From an uncultured Oscillospiraceae bacterium (GTDB lineage: Bacteria > Bacillota > Clostridia > Oscillospirales > Oscillospiraceae): DNA of 35,044 nucleotides. Position numbers and translations under genes: made by a program. The number at the start of each line of letters is the position of its first letter. Position 1 is the first letter of the stretch. The DNA lies in contig CANRIF010000014.1 in assembly GCA_947630645.1 (NCBI GenBank), positions 1-35,044 on the forward strand, written 5' to 3'. The notes beneath the pieces are model-generated. The model worked only from the letters and a program-made list of their open reading frames with translations. It had not been told where the DNA came from and did no database searches. Below are positions 25,231 through 32,806 of the stretch, piece after piece.

Positions 25231-26712
25231 ATGAAAAAGCGGCTCTTGTGCCTGGTGCTGGCGCTGCTCCTGGCGCTGACGGCGGCGGCCCCGGCCTCTG
25301 CGGCGGGAGACAGTGCGCCGAAGATCACCTGGCTGACCCCGTATGTTGAAAACTCTGCGGCCAACCTTATGATCTATTACATCCCGGAATTGGAGCTGTT
25401 CTTTTTGTGGAGCGGCCAAGACTATGCCCTGGCGGACGCGCAGACGGGGCGGACGGCGGCCACGGAGGAGTACGACGGTGTGTGGCCGTTCCACGATGGT
25501 CTGGCTGCCGCGGAAAAGACCGACGGGGACGGGAACGTGAAATGGGGTTACATCGACGAGACGGGCGCGGTGGTCATCCCGTTGGAATACGATCAAGCGG
25601 CGCGGGCCTTTTCGGAGGACCTTGCCTATGTCAGTAAGAACGGCAAGTATGGCTATATCGACGAGACCGGCGCGGTGGTCATCCCGCTGGAATATGATGA
25701 CGCTGGCTCCTTCTCGGAGGGTCTGGCCCGTGTCGGTAGGATGGCCGGGGACGGGAACGGGAACGTGAAATGGGGTTATATCGATAAGACCGGCGCAGTA
25801 GTCATTCCACTGGAATATGATGATGTGTATAACTTTTCGGAGGGTCTGGCCCGCGTCGGCAGGAAGGACGGGGACGGGAACACGAAGTGGGGTTATATCG
25901 ACAAGACTGGCGCGGTGGTGGTCCCGCTGGAATACGATGAAGCAGATAACTTTTCAGAGGGCCTGGCCCGTGTCCAGAAGAACGGTAATTGGGGTTACGT
26001 CGACGAGACTGGCGCGGTGATCGTTTCGCCGGAAGAATATGATACTGTCGGGACCTTCTCGGCGGGCCTGGCCCGCGTCGTCAGGAAGGACGGGGACGGG
26101 AACACGAAGTGGGGTTATATCGACAAGACTGGCGCGGTGGTGGTTCCGCTGGAATACGATGAAACAGATAACTTTTCAGAGGGCCTGGCCAGTGTCAGGA
26201 AAAACGGCAAGTGTGGTTACATCGACGCCACGGGCGCGGTGGTGATCCCGATGGAATACGATTCGGCATTTGACTTCTCGCACGGCCTGGCCTGCGTCCA
26301 GAAGGATGGCAAGTATGGTTACGTCGATGAGACGGGCGCGGTGGTCGTCCCGATGGAATACGATTCTGCGGATTTGTTCGTTGGCGGCCTGGCCAGAGTT
26401 GGCAAATTTGACGCGGAGGCAAACGGGAGAAAGTGGGGTTACGTCGACGAGACGGGCGAGGTGGTCATCCCGCTGGAATACAGTTATGCAGCGTATATTT
26501 CGGATGGCCTGGCCCGCGTCGGCAGGATCGAAGAGGACAAAAGTACGAAGTGGGGCTTTTTCAGCACGACCGGCGCGGAGGTCCTCCCGGTGGAGTATGA
26601 CGACTGCGGAGTTGTCTATACGGACACGCTTCGGACCCCAAGCCGTTTCTGCTATGCGATAAAAGGCGCCAGCATCGGCGTGTTTGAAAACCCCTATTAC
26701 CAGGGCGAGTGA
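25231..26712 (+). CDS. Secreted WG-repeat-containing protein (copy 1)
   Basis: Signal peptide MKKRLLCLVLALLLALTAAAPASAAG; ~10 repeats of 'KWGYIDxTGAVVIPLEYDxxxxFSEGLARV'. Confidence 0.93.
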   Translation: MKKRLLCLVLALLLALTAAAPASAAGDSAPKITWLTPYVENSAANLMIYYIPELELFFLWSGQDYALADAQTGRTAATEEYDGVWPFHDGLAAAEKTDGDGNVKWGYIDETGAVVIPLEYDQAARAFSEDLAYVSKNGKYGYIDETGAVVIPLEYDDAGSFSEGLARVGRMAGDGNGNVKWGYIDKTGAVVIPLEYDDVYNFSEGLARVGRKDGDGNTKWGYIDKTGAVVVPLEYDEADNFSEGLARVQKNGNWGYVDETGAVIVSPEEYDTVGTFSAGLARVVRKDGDGNTKWGYIDKTGAVVVPLEYDETDNFSEGLASVRKNGKCGYIDATGAVVIPMEYDSAFDFSHGLACVQKDGKYGYVDETGAVVVPMEYDSADLFVGGLARVGKFDAEANGRKWGYVDETGEVVIPLEYSYAAYISDGLARVGRIEEDKSTKWGFFSTTGAEVLPVEYDDCGVVYTDTLRTPSRFCYAIKGASIGVFENPYYQGE

Positions 26713-26724
26713 AGCGTATGACGC

Positions 26725-26754
26725 AAGGGCCTGCCGCGTTCGCGGCAGGCCCGA
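26725..26754 (+). terminator. Intrinsic terminator of WG copy 1
   Basis: AAGGGCCTGCCGCGTTCGCGGCAGGCCC hairpin. Confidence 0.75.
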
Positions 26755-26761
26755 TCTTATG

Positions 26762-26818
26762 CTCTCTCCCTCCGTCTCGGCCTCGCGGCCGAGCCACCTC
26801 CCTCGTCAGAGGGAGGCG
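26762..26818. repeat. Palindromic intergenic repeat (REP-like)
   Basis: ctctccctccgtctcggcctcgcggccgagccacctccctcgtcagagggaggc: two consecutive GC-rich hairpins. Confidence 0.5.
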
Positions 26819-26839
26819 GATAGGGAACGCGGGCAAGAA

Positions 26840-26873
26840 TACAAAAAACGGGGCGGCGGAGCCGCCCCGAAGG
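26840..26873 (-). terminator. Intrinsic terminator of hpf
   Basis: - strand CGGGGCGGCTCCGCCGCCCCGTTTTTTG. Confidence 0.85.
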
Positions 26874-26886
26874 TGGTCAGTGCTTT

Positions 26887-27432
26887 TTAGTCCTCCTGCG
26901 CGTCGGAGAACATCCCGTAGCCCCCGTCCTTGCGCTTGTAGACCACGGAGAACGCGCCGTCCTGCTCCTGGTCGCGGAAGGCGAAGAAGGTGTGGCCCAG
27001 CAGGTCCATCTGCATGGCGGCCTCCTCCGGGCTCATGGGCTTGATGGGGAAATGCTTGGCGCGGATGATCTTGTAATCCGGGGCCTCCTCGTCGTCCTCG
27101 GGCACGGACACCGGGGCGGAGGTGCGCTCAAAGGCGCCGTCCCGCAGGCGCTTTTCCAGCCGGGTCTTGTTCTTGCGGACCTGGCGGACCAGGGCGGCGC
27201 AGGCAGAGTCGATGGAGGCGAACATATCGCTGGTAGTCTCTGTCACCCGGTAGAACATACCGTTGTTCCGCAGCGTGACCTCCGCGGTGCAGCGGCCGCG
27301 CTCCGCGCTGAAGGTGACCGAGGCGTCGCTCTCCGTGCGGAAGAGCTTGTCGATCTTGCCGATCTTCTTCTCCGCGTAGGCGCGCAGCTCGTCGAACACC
27401 TCGTACTTTTTGCCGGTGAATGTGAATGTCAT
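26887..27432 (-). CDS. hpf: Long-form ribosome hibernation promoting factor
   Basis: ATG at 27432 with AAAGGAGG RBS; N-terminal RaiA domain and C-terminal 'KIIRAKHFPIKPMSPEEAAMQMDLLGHTFFAFRDQEQDGAFSVVYKRKDGGYGMF'. Confidence 0.95.
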   Translation of the reverse strand: MTFTFTGKKYEVFDELRAYAEKKIGKIDKLFRTESDASVTFSAERGRCTAEVTLRNNGMFYRVTETTSDMFASIDSACAALVRQVRKNKTRLEKRLRDGAFERTSAPVSVPEDDEEAPDYKIIRAKHFPIKPMSPEEAAMQMDLLGHTFFAFRDQEQDGAFSVVYKRKDGGYGMFSDAQED

Positions 27433-27491
27433 GGTTCTCGACCTCCTTTGTGAAAATTGTATCACGATTTTCCCGCGGGGGCAAGAGCGAG

Positions 27492-28061
27492 TTATGGATC
27501 TTTCCCAAATTTTGGTTTTTCCTCCCGGTGGAACAGCCGCAGCACCGACAGCAGCACCAGCGCCACGACCAGGCCTGTGGTGGCGCCGCTCATGTCGATG
27601 CACACGTCCCGCACCTGGGCGGCGCGGCCGGCGGAGAACAGCTGTATCCCCTCGTCGATGACCGCCGCCACGAGGCAGGCCGCCTCCGGCAGGAAGAACC
27701 GGCTGCGCCCGTCCCGGCGGACGAACAGCAGCCCCGTGAGAAAGCCCAGCAGCAGGTACTCGGAAAAGTGGGCCGCCTTTCGCACCAGCACGGTGGCGTC
27801 CTTGGAGAGGACGTGCCGCTCCAGCCAGTCCAGCAGCCGCTCCGCCAGCGCGCCCACCCGCGGGGGCAGATGCTCGATCAGCGCCGTCAGCCGGACCTGG
27901 ATACGGCCGCTGTGCAGAAAGTCCAGCACGGGCTGCAACAGCTTTTTCACCCACTCGCTCTCCTCGCCGGACAGGTCGGCCGGGAGCATGGAGTTGACCC
28001 AGATGAACAGCAGCGTGAGCGCCACGCAGAAGAGAAGGATCTTTTGAGAGAGTTTTTTCAT
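27492..28061 (-). CDS. VanZ family protein
   Basis: 'LRKAAHFSEYLLLGFLTGLLF'-type core (VRKAAHFSEYLLLG), 'DEGIQLFSAGRAAQVRDVCIDMSGATTGL'. Confidence 0.9.
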   Translation of the reverse strand: MKKLSQKILLFCVALTLLFIWVNSMLPADLSGEESEWVKKLLQPVLDFLHSGRIQVRLTALIEHLPPRVGALAERLLDWLERHVLSKDATVLVRKAAHFSEYLLLGFLTGLLFVRRDGRSRFFLPEAACLVAAVIDEGIQLFSAGRAAQVRDVCIDMSGATTGLVVALVLLSVLRLFHREEKPKFGKDP

Positions 28062-28103
28062 ACCGGTATTGTCAGCCCAAATCGCGTTTTTGTCAAGATG
28101 CTA

Positions 28104-28131
28104 TTGACTTTAAGGGGAACGGCGGTATAAT
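28104..28131 (+). promoter_or_regulatory. Promoter of SAM riboswitch-metK
   Basis: TTGACT, 16 nt, TATAAT. Confidence 0.75.
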
Positions 28132-28162
28132 ATTAGGCGTGTTCATTTCGACAAGTTCATAG

Positions 28163-28261
28163 CCTTATCAAGAGTGGCGGAGGGACCGGCCCTGTGAAGC
28201 CCGGCAACCTGTGCGAGAGCAAAAGGTGCCAAATCCGGCGGTGTAAATCGGAAGATAAGGG
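28163..28261 (+). ncRNA. SAM-I (S-box) riboswitch
   Basis: CTTATCAAGAGTGGCGGAGGGACCGGCCCTGTGAAGCCCGGCAACC...AAAAGGTGCCAAATCCGGC...GAAGATAAGG; P1 CTTATC/GATAAG; upstream of metK. Confidence 0.96.
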
Positions 28262-28275
28262 ACGATCGAGTTCTC

Positions 28276-28305
28276 TGCCCGCCGGCCTCCGGCGGGCGTT
28301 TTTGA
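28276..28305 (+). terminator. Expression-platform terminator of the SAM riboswitch
   Basis: GCCCGCCGG-cct-CCGGCGGGC-GTTTTT. Confidence 0.85.
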
Positions 28306-28342
28306 TGGCTGTGAAGAGTTTTTTTACCAAGGAGGAACAACA

Positions 28343-29533
28343 ATGGGACACTATCTTTTCACCTCGGAATCGGTCACGGAGGGCCATCCCGACAAGATCT
28401 GCGACCAGATCGCCGACGCCATCCTGGACGAGATCATCGCCCAGGACCCCAACAGCCACGTGGCCTGTGAGTGTACCGCCACCACCGGCGTGGTGTATGT
28501 GATGGGGGAGATCAGCACCAGCTGCTATGTGGACATCCCCAAGATCGCCCGGGGCGTGCTGCGGGACATCGGCTACGACCGGGCCAAGTACGGCATGGAC
28601 TGCGACACCTGCGCGGTGCTGACCGCCATCGACGAGCAGTCGCCGGACATCGCCATGGGCGTGAACGCCAGCCTGGAGCAGAAGTCCGGCGGCGAGGCGG
28701 CGGAGCTTGCCAACGGCGCCGGCGACCAGGGCATGATGTTCGGCTACGCCTGCGACGAGACGCCGGAGCTGATGCCCCTGCCCATCAGCCTGGCCCAGAA
28801 GATGGCCCGCCGACTGGCCCAGGTCCGCAAGGACGGGACCCTGCCCTACCTGCGGCCGGACGGCAAGACCCAGGTGACCGTGGAGTATGACGAAAATGAC
28901 CGCCCCATCCGGGTGGACACGGTGGTCGTCTCCACCCAGCACGCCCCGGAGGCGGAGCAGAGCCAGATCCGGGAAGATATCATCCGGGAGGTCATCACCC
29001 CCATCATCCCCGCCGGCTTCGACCGGGGGGACATCAAGTACTTCGTCAACCCCACAGGCCGCTTCGTGGTGGGCGGGCCACAGGGCGACTCGGGCCTCAC
29101 CGGCCGGAAGATCATCGTGGACACCTATGGCGGCAGCGCGCCCCACGGGGGCGGCTCCTTCTCCGGCAAGGACCCCACCAAGGTGGACCGTTCCGCCGCC
29201 TACGCCGCCCGCTGGGTGGCGAAGAACATCGTGGCCGCGGGCCTTGCCCGCCGCTGCCAGGTCCAGCTGGCCTACGCCATCGGCGTGGCCACGCCGGTGA
29301 GCGTGAACGTGACCACCTTCGGCACCGGCACCGTGTCCGACGGGGCGCTGCAAAAGGCGGTGACGGAGGTGTTCGACCTGCGCCCGGCCGCCATCATCCG
29401 GGACCTGGAACTGCGCCGGCCCATCTACCGCCAGCTGGCCGCTTACGGCCACATGGGGCGGGAGGACCTGGGCGTGGCCTGGGAGCGCACCGACCGGGCC
29501 GAGGCGCTGAAGGCCGCCGTGGCTGCGGGCTGA
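28343..29533 (+). CDS. metK: S-adenosylmethionine synthetase
   Basis: '[24 protein letters not shown]', '[16 protein letters not shown]', '[22 protein letters not shown]'. Confidence 0.97.
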   Translation: MGHYLFTSESVTEGHPDKICDQIADAILDEIIAQDPNSHVACECTATTGVVYVMGEISTSCYVDIPKIARGVLRDIGYDRAKYGMDCDTCAVLTAIDEQSPDIAMGVNASLEQKSGGEAAELANGAGDQGMMFGYACDETPELMPLPISLAQKMARRLAQVRKDGTLPYLRPDGKTQVTVEYDENDRPIRVDTVVVSTQHAPEAEQSQIREDIIREVITPIIPAGFDRGDIKYFVNPTGRFVVGGPQGDSGLTGRKIIVDTYGGSAPHGGGSFSGKDPTKVDRSAAYAARWVAKNIVAAGLARRCQVQLAYAIGVATPVSVNVTTFGTGTVSDGALQKAVTEVFDLRPAAIIRDLELRRPIYRQLAAYGHMGREDLGVAWERTDRAEALKAAVAAG

Positions 29534-29567
29534 AGCTGAAAAAGAATATGTACAAGGAGAACGAGAG

Positions 29568-30803
29568 ATGAATACGATCCGCGATATCGCCCTGGCCCCC
29601 AGCGGGGAGATGAAGATCGCCTGGGTGGAGCAGAATATGCCCCTGTGCCGCTCCATCGGGGAGGAATTTGAAAGCACCAAGCCCTTCGCCGGGCTGAAGA
29701 TCGCCCTGTCCCTGCACCTGGAGGCCAAGGCCGCCTACCTGTGCCGGGTGCTGGCCCGGGGCGGCGCCGAGATGCACATCACCGGCGCCAACACCCTGTC
29801 CACCCAGGACGACGTGGTGGCGGCCCTGGCGGCCGGGGGCCTGGAGGTCCACGCCATCCACGGCTGCTCCCCCCAGGAGTACGAGGCCAACATCGACAAG
29901 GTCCTCTCCGCCGGGCCAAACATCATCATCGACGACGGCGGCGACATGGTCCACCGGATACACACGGCCTACACCCACCTGCTGCCCGGGGTGATCGGCT
30001 CCTGCGAGGAGACGACCACCGGCATCATCCGCCTGAAGCAGATGGACCGGGCCGGCACCCTCCGCTTCCCGGCGGTGCTGGTCAACGACGCCGACTGCAA
30101 GCACCTGTTCGACAACCGCTACGGCACCGGCCAGTCCGTGTGGGACGGCATCATGCGTACCACCAACCTGATCGTGGCTGGCAAGGACGTGGTGGTGGCC
30201 GGGTACGGCTGGTGCGGCAAGGGCGTGGCCATGCGGGCCAAGGGCCTGGGCGCCCGGGTCACGGTCACAGAGGTGGACCCCATCCGGGCCATCGAGGCGG
30301 TGATGGACGGCTTCACCGTCCTGCCCATGGCCGAGGCCGCGTCAATCGGCGACATCTTCTGCACCGTCACCGGCTGCGAGAACGTCATCACCGCCGAACA
30401 CTTCCCCCTGATGAAGGACGGCGCCATCCTCACCAACGCCGGCCACTTCGACGTGGAGGTGGACGTGCGGGGCCTGGAGGAGTACGCCCTGTCCAAGTAC
30501 GAGGCCCGGCACAACATCGACGGCTACCGCCTGCCCAACGGCCGGACCGTGTTCGTCATCGGCGAGGGGCGGCTGGTGAACCTGGCCTCCGGCGACGGCC
30601 ACCCGGCGGAGATCATGGATATGTCCTTCGCCATCCAGGCCCTGTCCGCCCGGTATCTGGCGGACAACCGGGGCAAGCTGGCCCCGGGGGCGATACCCGT
30701 TCCCCGCCAGATCGACGTGGACGTGGCCAGCCGGAAGCTGGCCACCCTGGGCGTCGCCATCGACACCCTCACCCCAGCCCAGCGGGAGTACCTGGGCGTG
30801 TAA
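29568..30803 (+). CDS. ahcY: Adenosylhomocysteinase (short form)
   Basis: 'ALSLHLEAKAAYLCRVLARGGAEMHITGANTLSTQDDV', 'VVVAGYGWCGKGVAMRAKGLGARVTVTEVDPIRAIEAVMDGF'. Confidence 0.96.
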   Translation: MNTIRDIALAPSGEMKIAWVEQNMPLCRSIGEEFESTKPFAGLKIALSLHLEAKAAYLCRVLARGGAEMHITGANTLSTQDDVVAALAAGGLEVHAIHGCSPQEYEANIDKVLSAGPNIIIDDGGDMVHRIHTAYTHLLPGVIGSCEETTTGIIRLKQMDRAGTLRFPAVLVNDADCKHLFDNRYGTGQSVWDGIMRTTNLIVAGKDVVVAGYGWCGKGVAMRAKGLGARVTVTEVDPIRAIEAVMDGFTVLPMAEAASIGDIFCTVTGCENVITAEHFPLMKDGAILTNAGHFDVEVDVRGLEEYALSKYEARHNIDGYRLPNGRTVFVIGEGRLVNLASGDGHPAEIMDMSFAIQALSARYLADNRGKLAPGAIPVPRQIDVDVASRKLATLGVAIDTLTPAQREYLGV

Positions 30804-30820
30804 AAGAAAACGACATGGCA

Positions 30821-30853
30821 AAGGGCCTGCCGCACACGCGGCAGGCCCTTATT
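30821..30853 (+). terminator. Intrinsic terminator of metK-ahcY
   Basis: AAGGGCCTGCCGC-acac-GCGGCAGGCCCTT. Confidence 0.8.
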
Positions 30854-30854
30854 G

Positions 30855-30913
30855 TTGACGGCCCAAGCATGGGCGTGGTATAGTAAAACAAAAACGAAAC
30901 GGGAGGAAAGAAT
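30855..30913 (+). promoter_or_regulatory. Promoter/5'UTR of WG-repeat gene 2
   Basis: TTGACG (30855-30860), 18 nt, TATAGT (30879-30884); 30867-30913 duplicates 25184-25230. Confidence 0.8.
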
Positions 30914-32167
30914 ATGAAAAAGCGGATGTTGTCCCTGGTGCTGGCGCTGCTGCTCACGCTGACAGTGGCTGCGCCGGCCTCGGCGGCGGGGAACGGCGCG
31001 CCAAAGATCACTTGGCTGACCCCCTCCGCTGACCCTGACCGACTCACGATCTATTACATCCCGGAGCTGGATATGTTCTCGCTGTGTGAGTATTTGACCC
31101 CAATTGCCATGGCGGACGCGCAGACGGGGCGGACGGTGACCTCGGAGGAGTACGACTTGGTATATCCGTTTTCGGATGGCCTGGCCTTGGTCAGAAAGGT
31201 CGAAGTGAACGGAAGCTGGACGAATTATAAGTATGGGTATATCGACGCCACCGGCGCGGTGGTGGTCCCGCTGGAATATGATGATGCAGATGATTTTTCG
31301 GAGGGCCTGGCCCCTGTCTGCAAGGACGACAAGTATGGGTATATCGACGCCACCGGCGCGGTAGTCGTCCCGCTGGAATATGATCGTGCGCGGGATTTCT
31401 CAAACGGTCTGGCCCCTGTCGGCAAGTACGACGCGGACGGGAACTTGAAGTATGGCTACATCGACGCCACGGGCGCGATGGTGATCCCGCTGGAATACGA
31501 TAACGCACGTAGCTTTTCGGAGGGTCTGGCCCCTGTCGCCAAGTACGATGCGAACTTGAACTGGAAGTATGGCTACATCGACGCCACCGGTGCGGTGGTG
31601 ATCCCGCTGGAATATGGTGAAACATCTGGCTTCTCAGATGGTCTGGCCAATGTCGTCAAGTACGACGCGAACGTGAACATGAAGTATGGCTATATCGACG
31701 CCGCCGGCGCGGTGGTTCTCCCGCTGGAATACGATAACGCATCTGGCTTTTCGGAAGGTCTGGCCCGCGTCGGCAGGAAGGACGCGGATGGGAACTGGAA
31801 GTATGGTTACATCGACGCCGCCGGCGCGGTAGTGATCCCGCTGGAATACGATGATGCATCTGGCTTTTCAAATGGTCTAGCCTCGGTCTGCAAGGACGGC
31901 AAGTATGGTTACATCGACGCCACGGGCGCGGTAGTGATCCCGCTGGAATACGATGATGCATCTGGCTTTTCAAATGGTCTAGCCCCGGTCTGCAAGGACG
32001 GCAAGTACGGTTACATCGACGCCACGGGCGCGGTAGTGATCCCGCTGGAATACGATGATTGCGGAGATGTCTATACGGACACGGATCGGACCCACGGCCA
32101 TTTCTTCTATGTGGTGAAAGGTATCAGCATCGGTGTGTTTGAGAATCCCTATTACGAGGGTGAGTGA
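30914..32167 (+). CDS. Secreted WG-repeat-containing protein (copy 2)
   Basis: Signal peptide MKKRMLSLVLALLLTLTVAAPASAAG; ~8 repeats 'KYGYIDATGAVVIPLEYDxAxxFSxGLAxV'; C-terminus 'SIGVFENPYYEGE' matches copy 1. Confidence 0.93.
   Translation: MKKRMLSLVLALLLTLTVAAPASAAGNGAPKITWLTPSADPDRLTIYYIPELDMFSLCEYLTPIAMADAQTGRTVTSEEYDLVYPFSDGLALVRKVEVNGSWTNYKYGYIDATGAVVVPLEYDDADDFSEGLAPVCKDDKYGYIDATGAVVVPLEYDRARDFSNGLAPVGKYDADGNLKYGYIDATGAMVIPLEYDNARSFSEGLAPVAKYDANLNWKYGYIDATGAVVIPLEYGETSGFSDGLANVVKYDANVNMKYGYIDAAGAVVLPLEYDNASGFSEGLARVGRKDADGNWKYGYIDAAGAVVIPLEYDDASGFSNGLASVCKDGKYGYIDATGAVVIPLEYDDASGFSNGLAPVCKDGKYGYIDATGAVVIPLEYDDCGDVYTDTDRTHGHFFYVVKGISIGVFENPYYEGE
31823..32058 (+). repeat. 102-bp near-identical tandem repeat inside WG copy 2
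   Basis: ggcgcggtagtgatcccgctggaatacgatgat... starts at 31823, 31925 and 32027 (period 102 bp = 34 aa). Confidence 0.85.
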
Positions 32168-32179
32168 AGCGTATGACGC

Positions 32180-32214
32180 AAGGGCCTGCCGCGTTCGCGA
32201 CAGGCCCTTTTTCT
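32180..32214 (+). terminator. Intrinsic terminator of WG copy 2 (convergent with collagen-like gene)
   Basis: AAGGGCCTG...CAGGCCCTTTTTCT. Confidence 0.8.
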
Positions 32215-32218
32215 GTGT

Positions 32219-32806
32219 TCAGCCGGCGAGGAGCCCGGCGGCCCGCAGGCTGGCCAGCAGCGCATTGAGCTGCGCGGCCACGGCCGGCGCGGTGGCCGTC
32301 CCCGGGTCGGCCACGTCCGCCACCGCCGCGGCCGGGGCGACCGTTCCCGCGGGGCCAGTGGGACCCTGGGGGCCGGTGGGACCAGTGGGACCGACAGCGC
32401 CGTCTGCGCCAGCAGGTCCAGTGGGACCGATAGCGCCGGCGACGCCGGCAGGGCCGGTGGGGCCAATGGCTCCGTCCACGCCCGCAGGTCCGGTCGGGCC
32501 AGTAGCGCCCGCGACGCCAGCAGGTCCAGTCGGACCAATGGCGCCCGCGATACCAGCAGGTCCAGTCGGGCCAATAGCGCCCGCGATACCCGCAGGTCCG
32601 GTCGGGCCAATAGCGCCCGCGATACCAGCAGGTCCAGTCGGACCAATGGCGCCCGCGACGCCAGCAGGTCCGGTCGGGCCGATGGCGCCCGCGACGCCGG
32701 CAGGTCCAGTGGGGCCAACAGGCCCCTGGGCGCCGGCAGGTCCAGTGGGGCCAGTAGCGCCGGCGACGCCGGCAGGTCCGGTGGGTACAGTTATTTTAGC
32801 ACAACA
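32219..32806 (-). pseudogene. 5'-truncated collagen-like (G-X-Y repeat) protein, interrupted at its N-terminal side
   Basis: Continuous - strand frame [24 protein letters not shown]...[42 protein letters not shown]; no ATG/GTG/TTG in frame between the recombinase stop (32807) and an internal GTG at 32479. Confidence 0.75.
32340..32790 (-). repeat. 36-bp tandem repeats encoding [12 protein letters not shown]-type collagen motif
   Basis: Recurring 'ggtccagtcggaccaatggcgcccgcgataccagca' units on + strand. Confidence 0.85.

Noticed and set aside
28157-29728. 523-aa - strand ORF over the SAM riboswitch and metK
   Set aside because: Antisense of metK; implausible composition.
32340-32800. CRISPR-like array
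   Set aside because: Regular 36-bp units have no unique spacers and encode collagen repeats.
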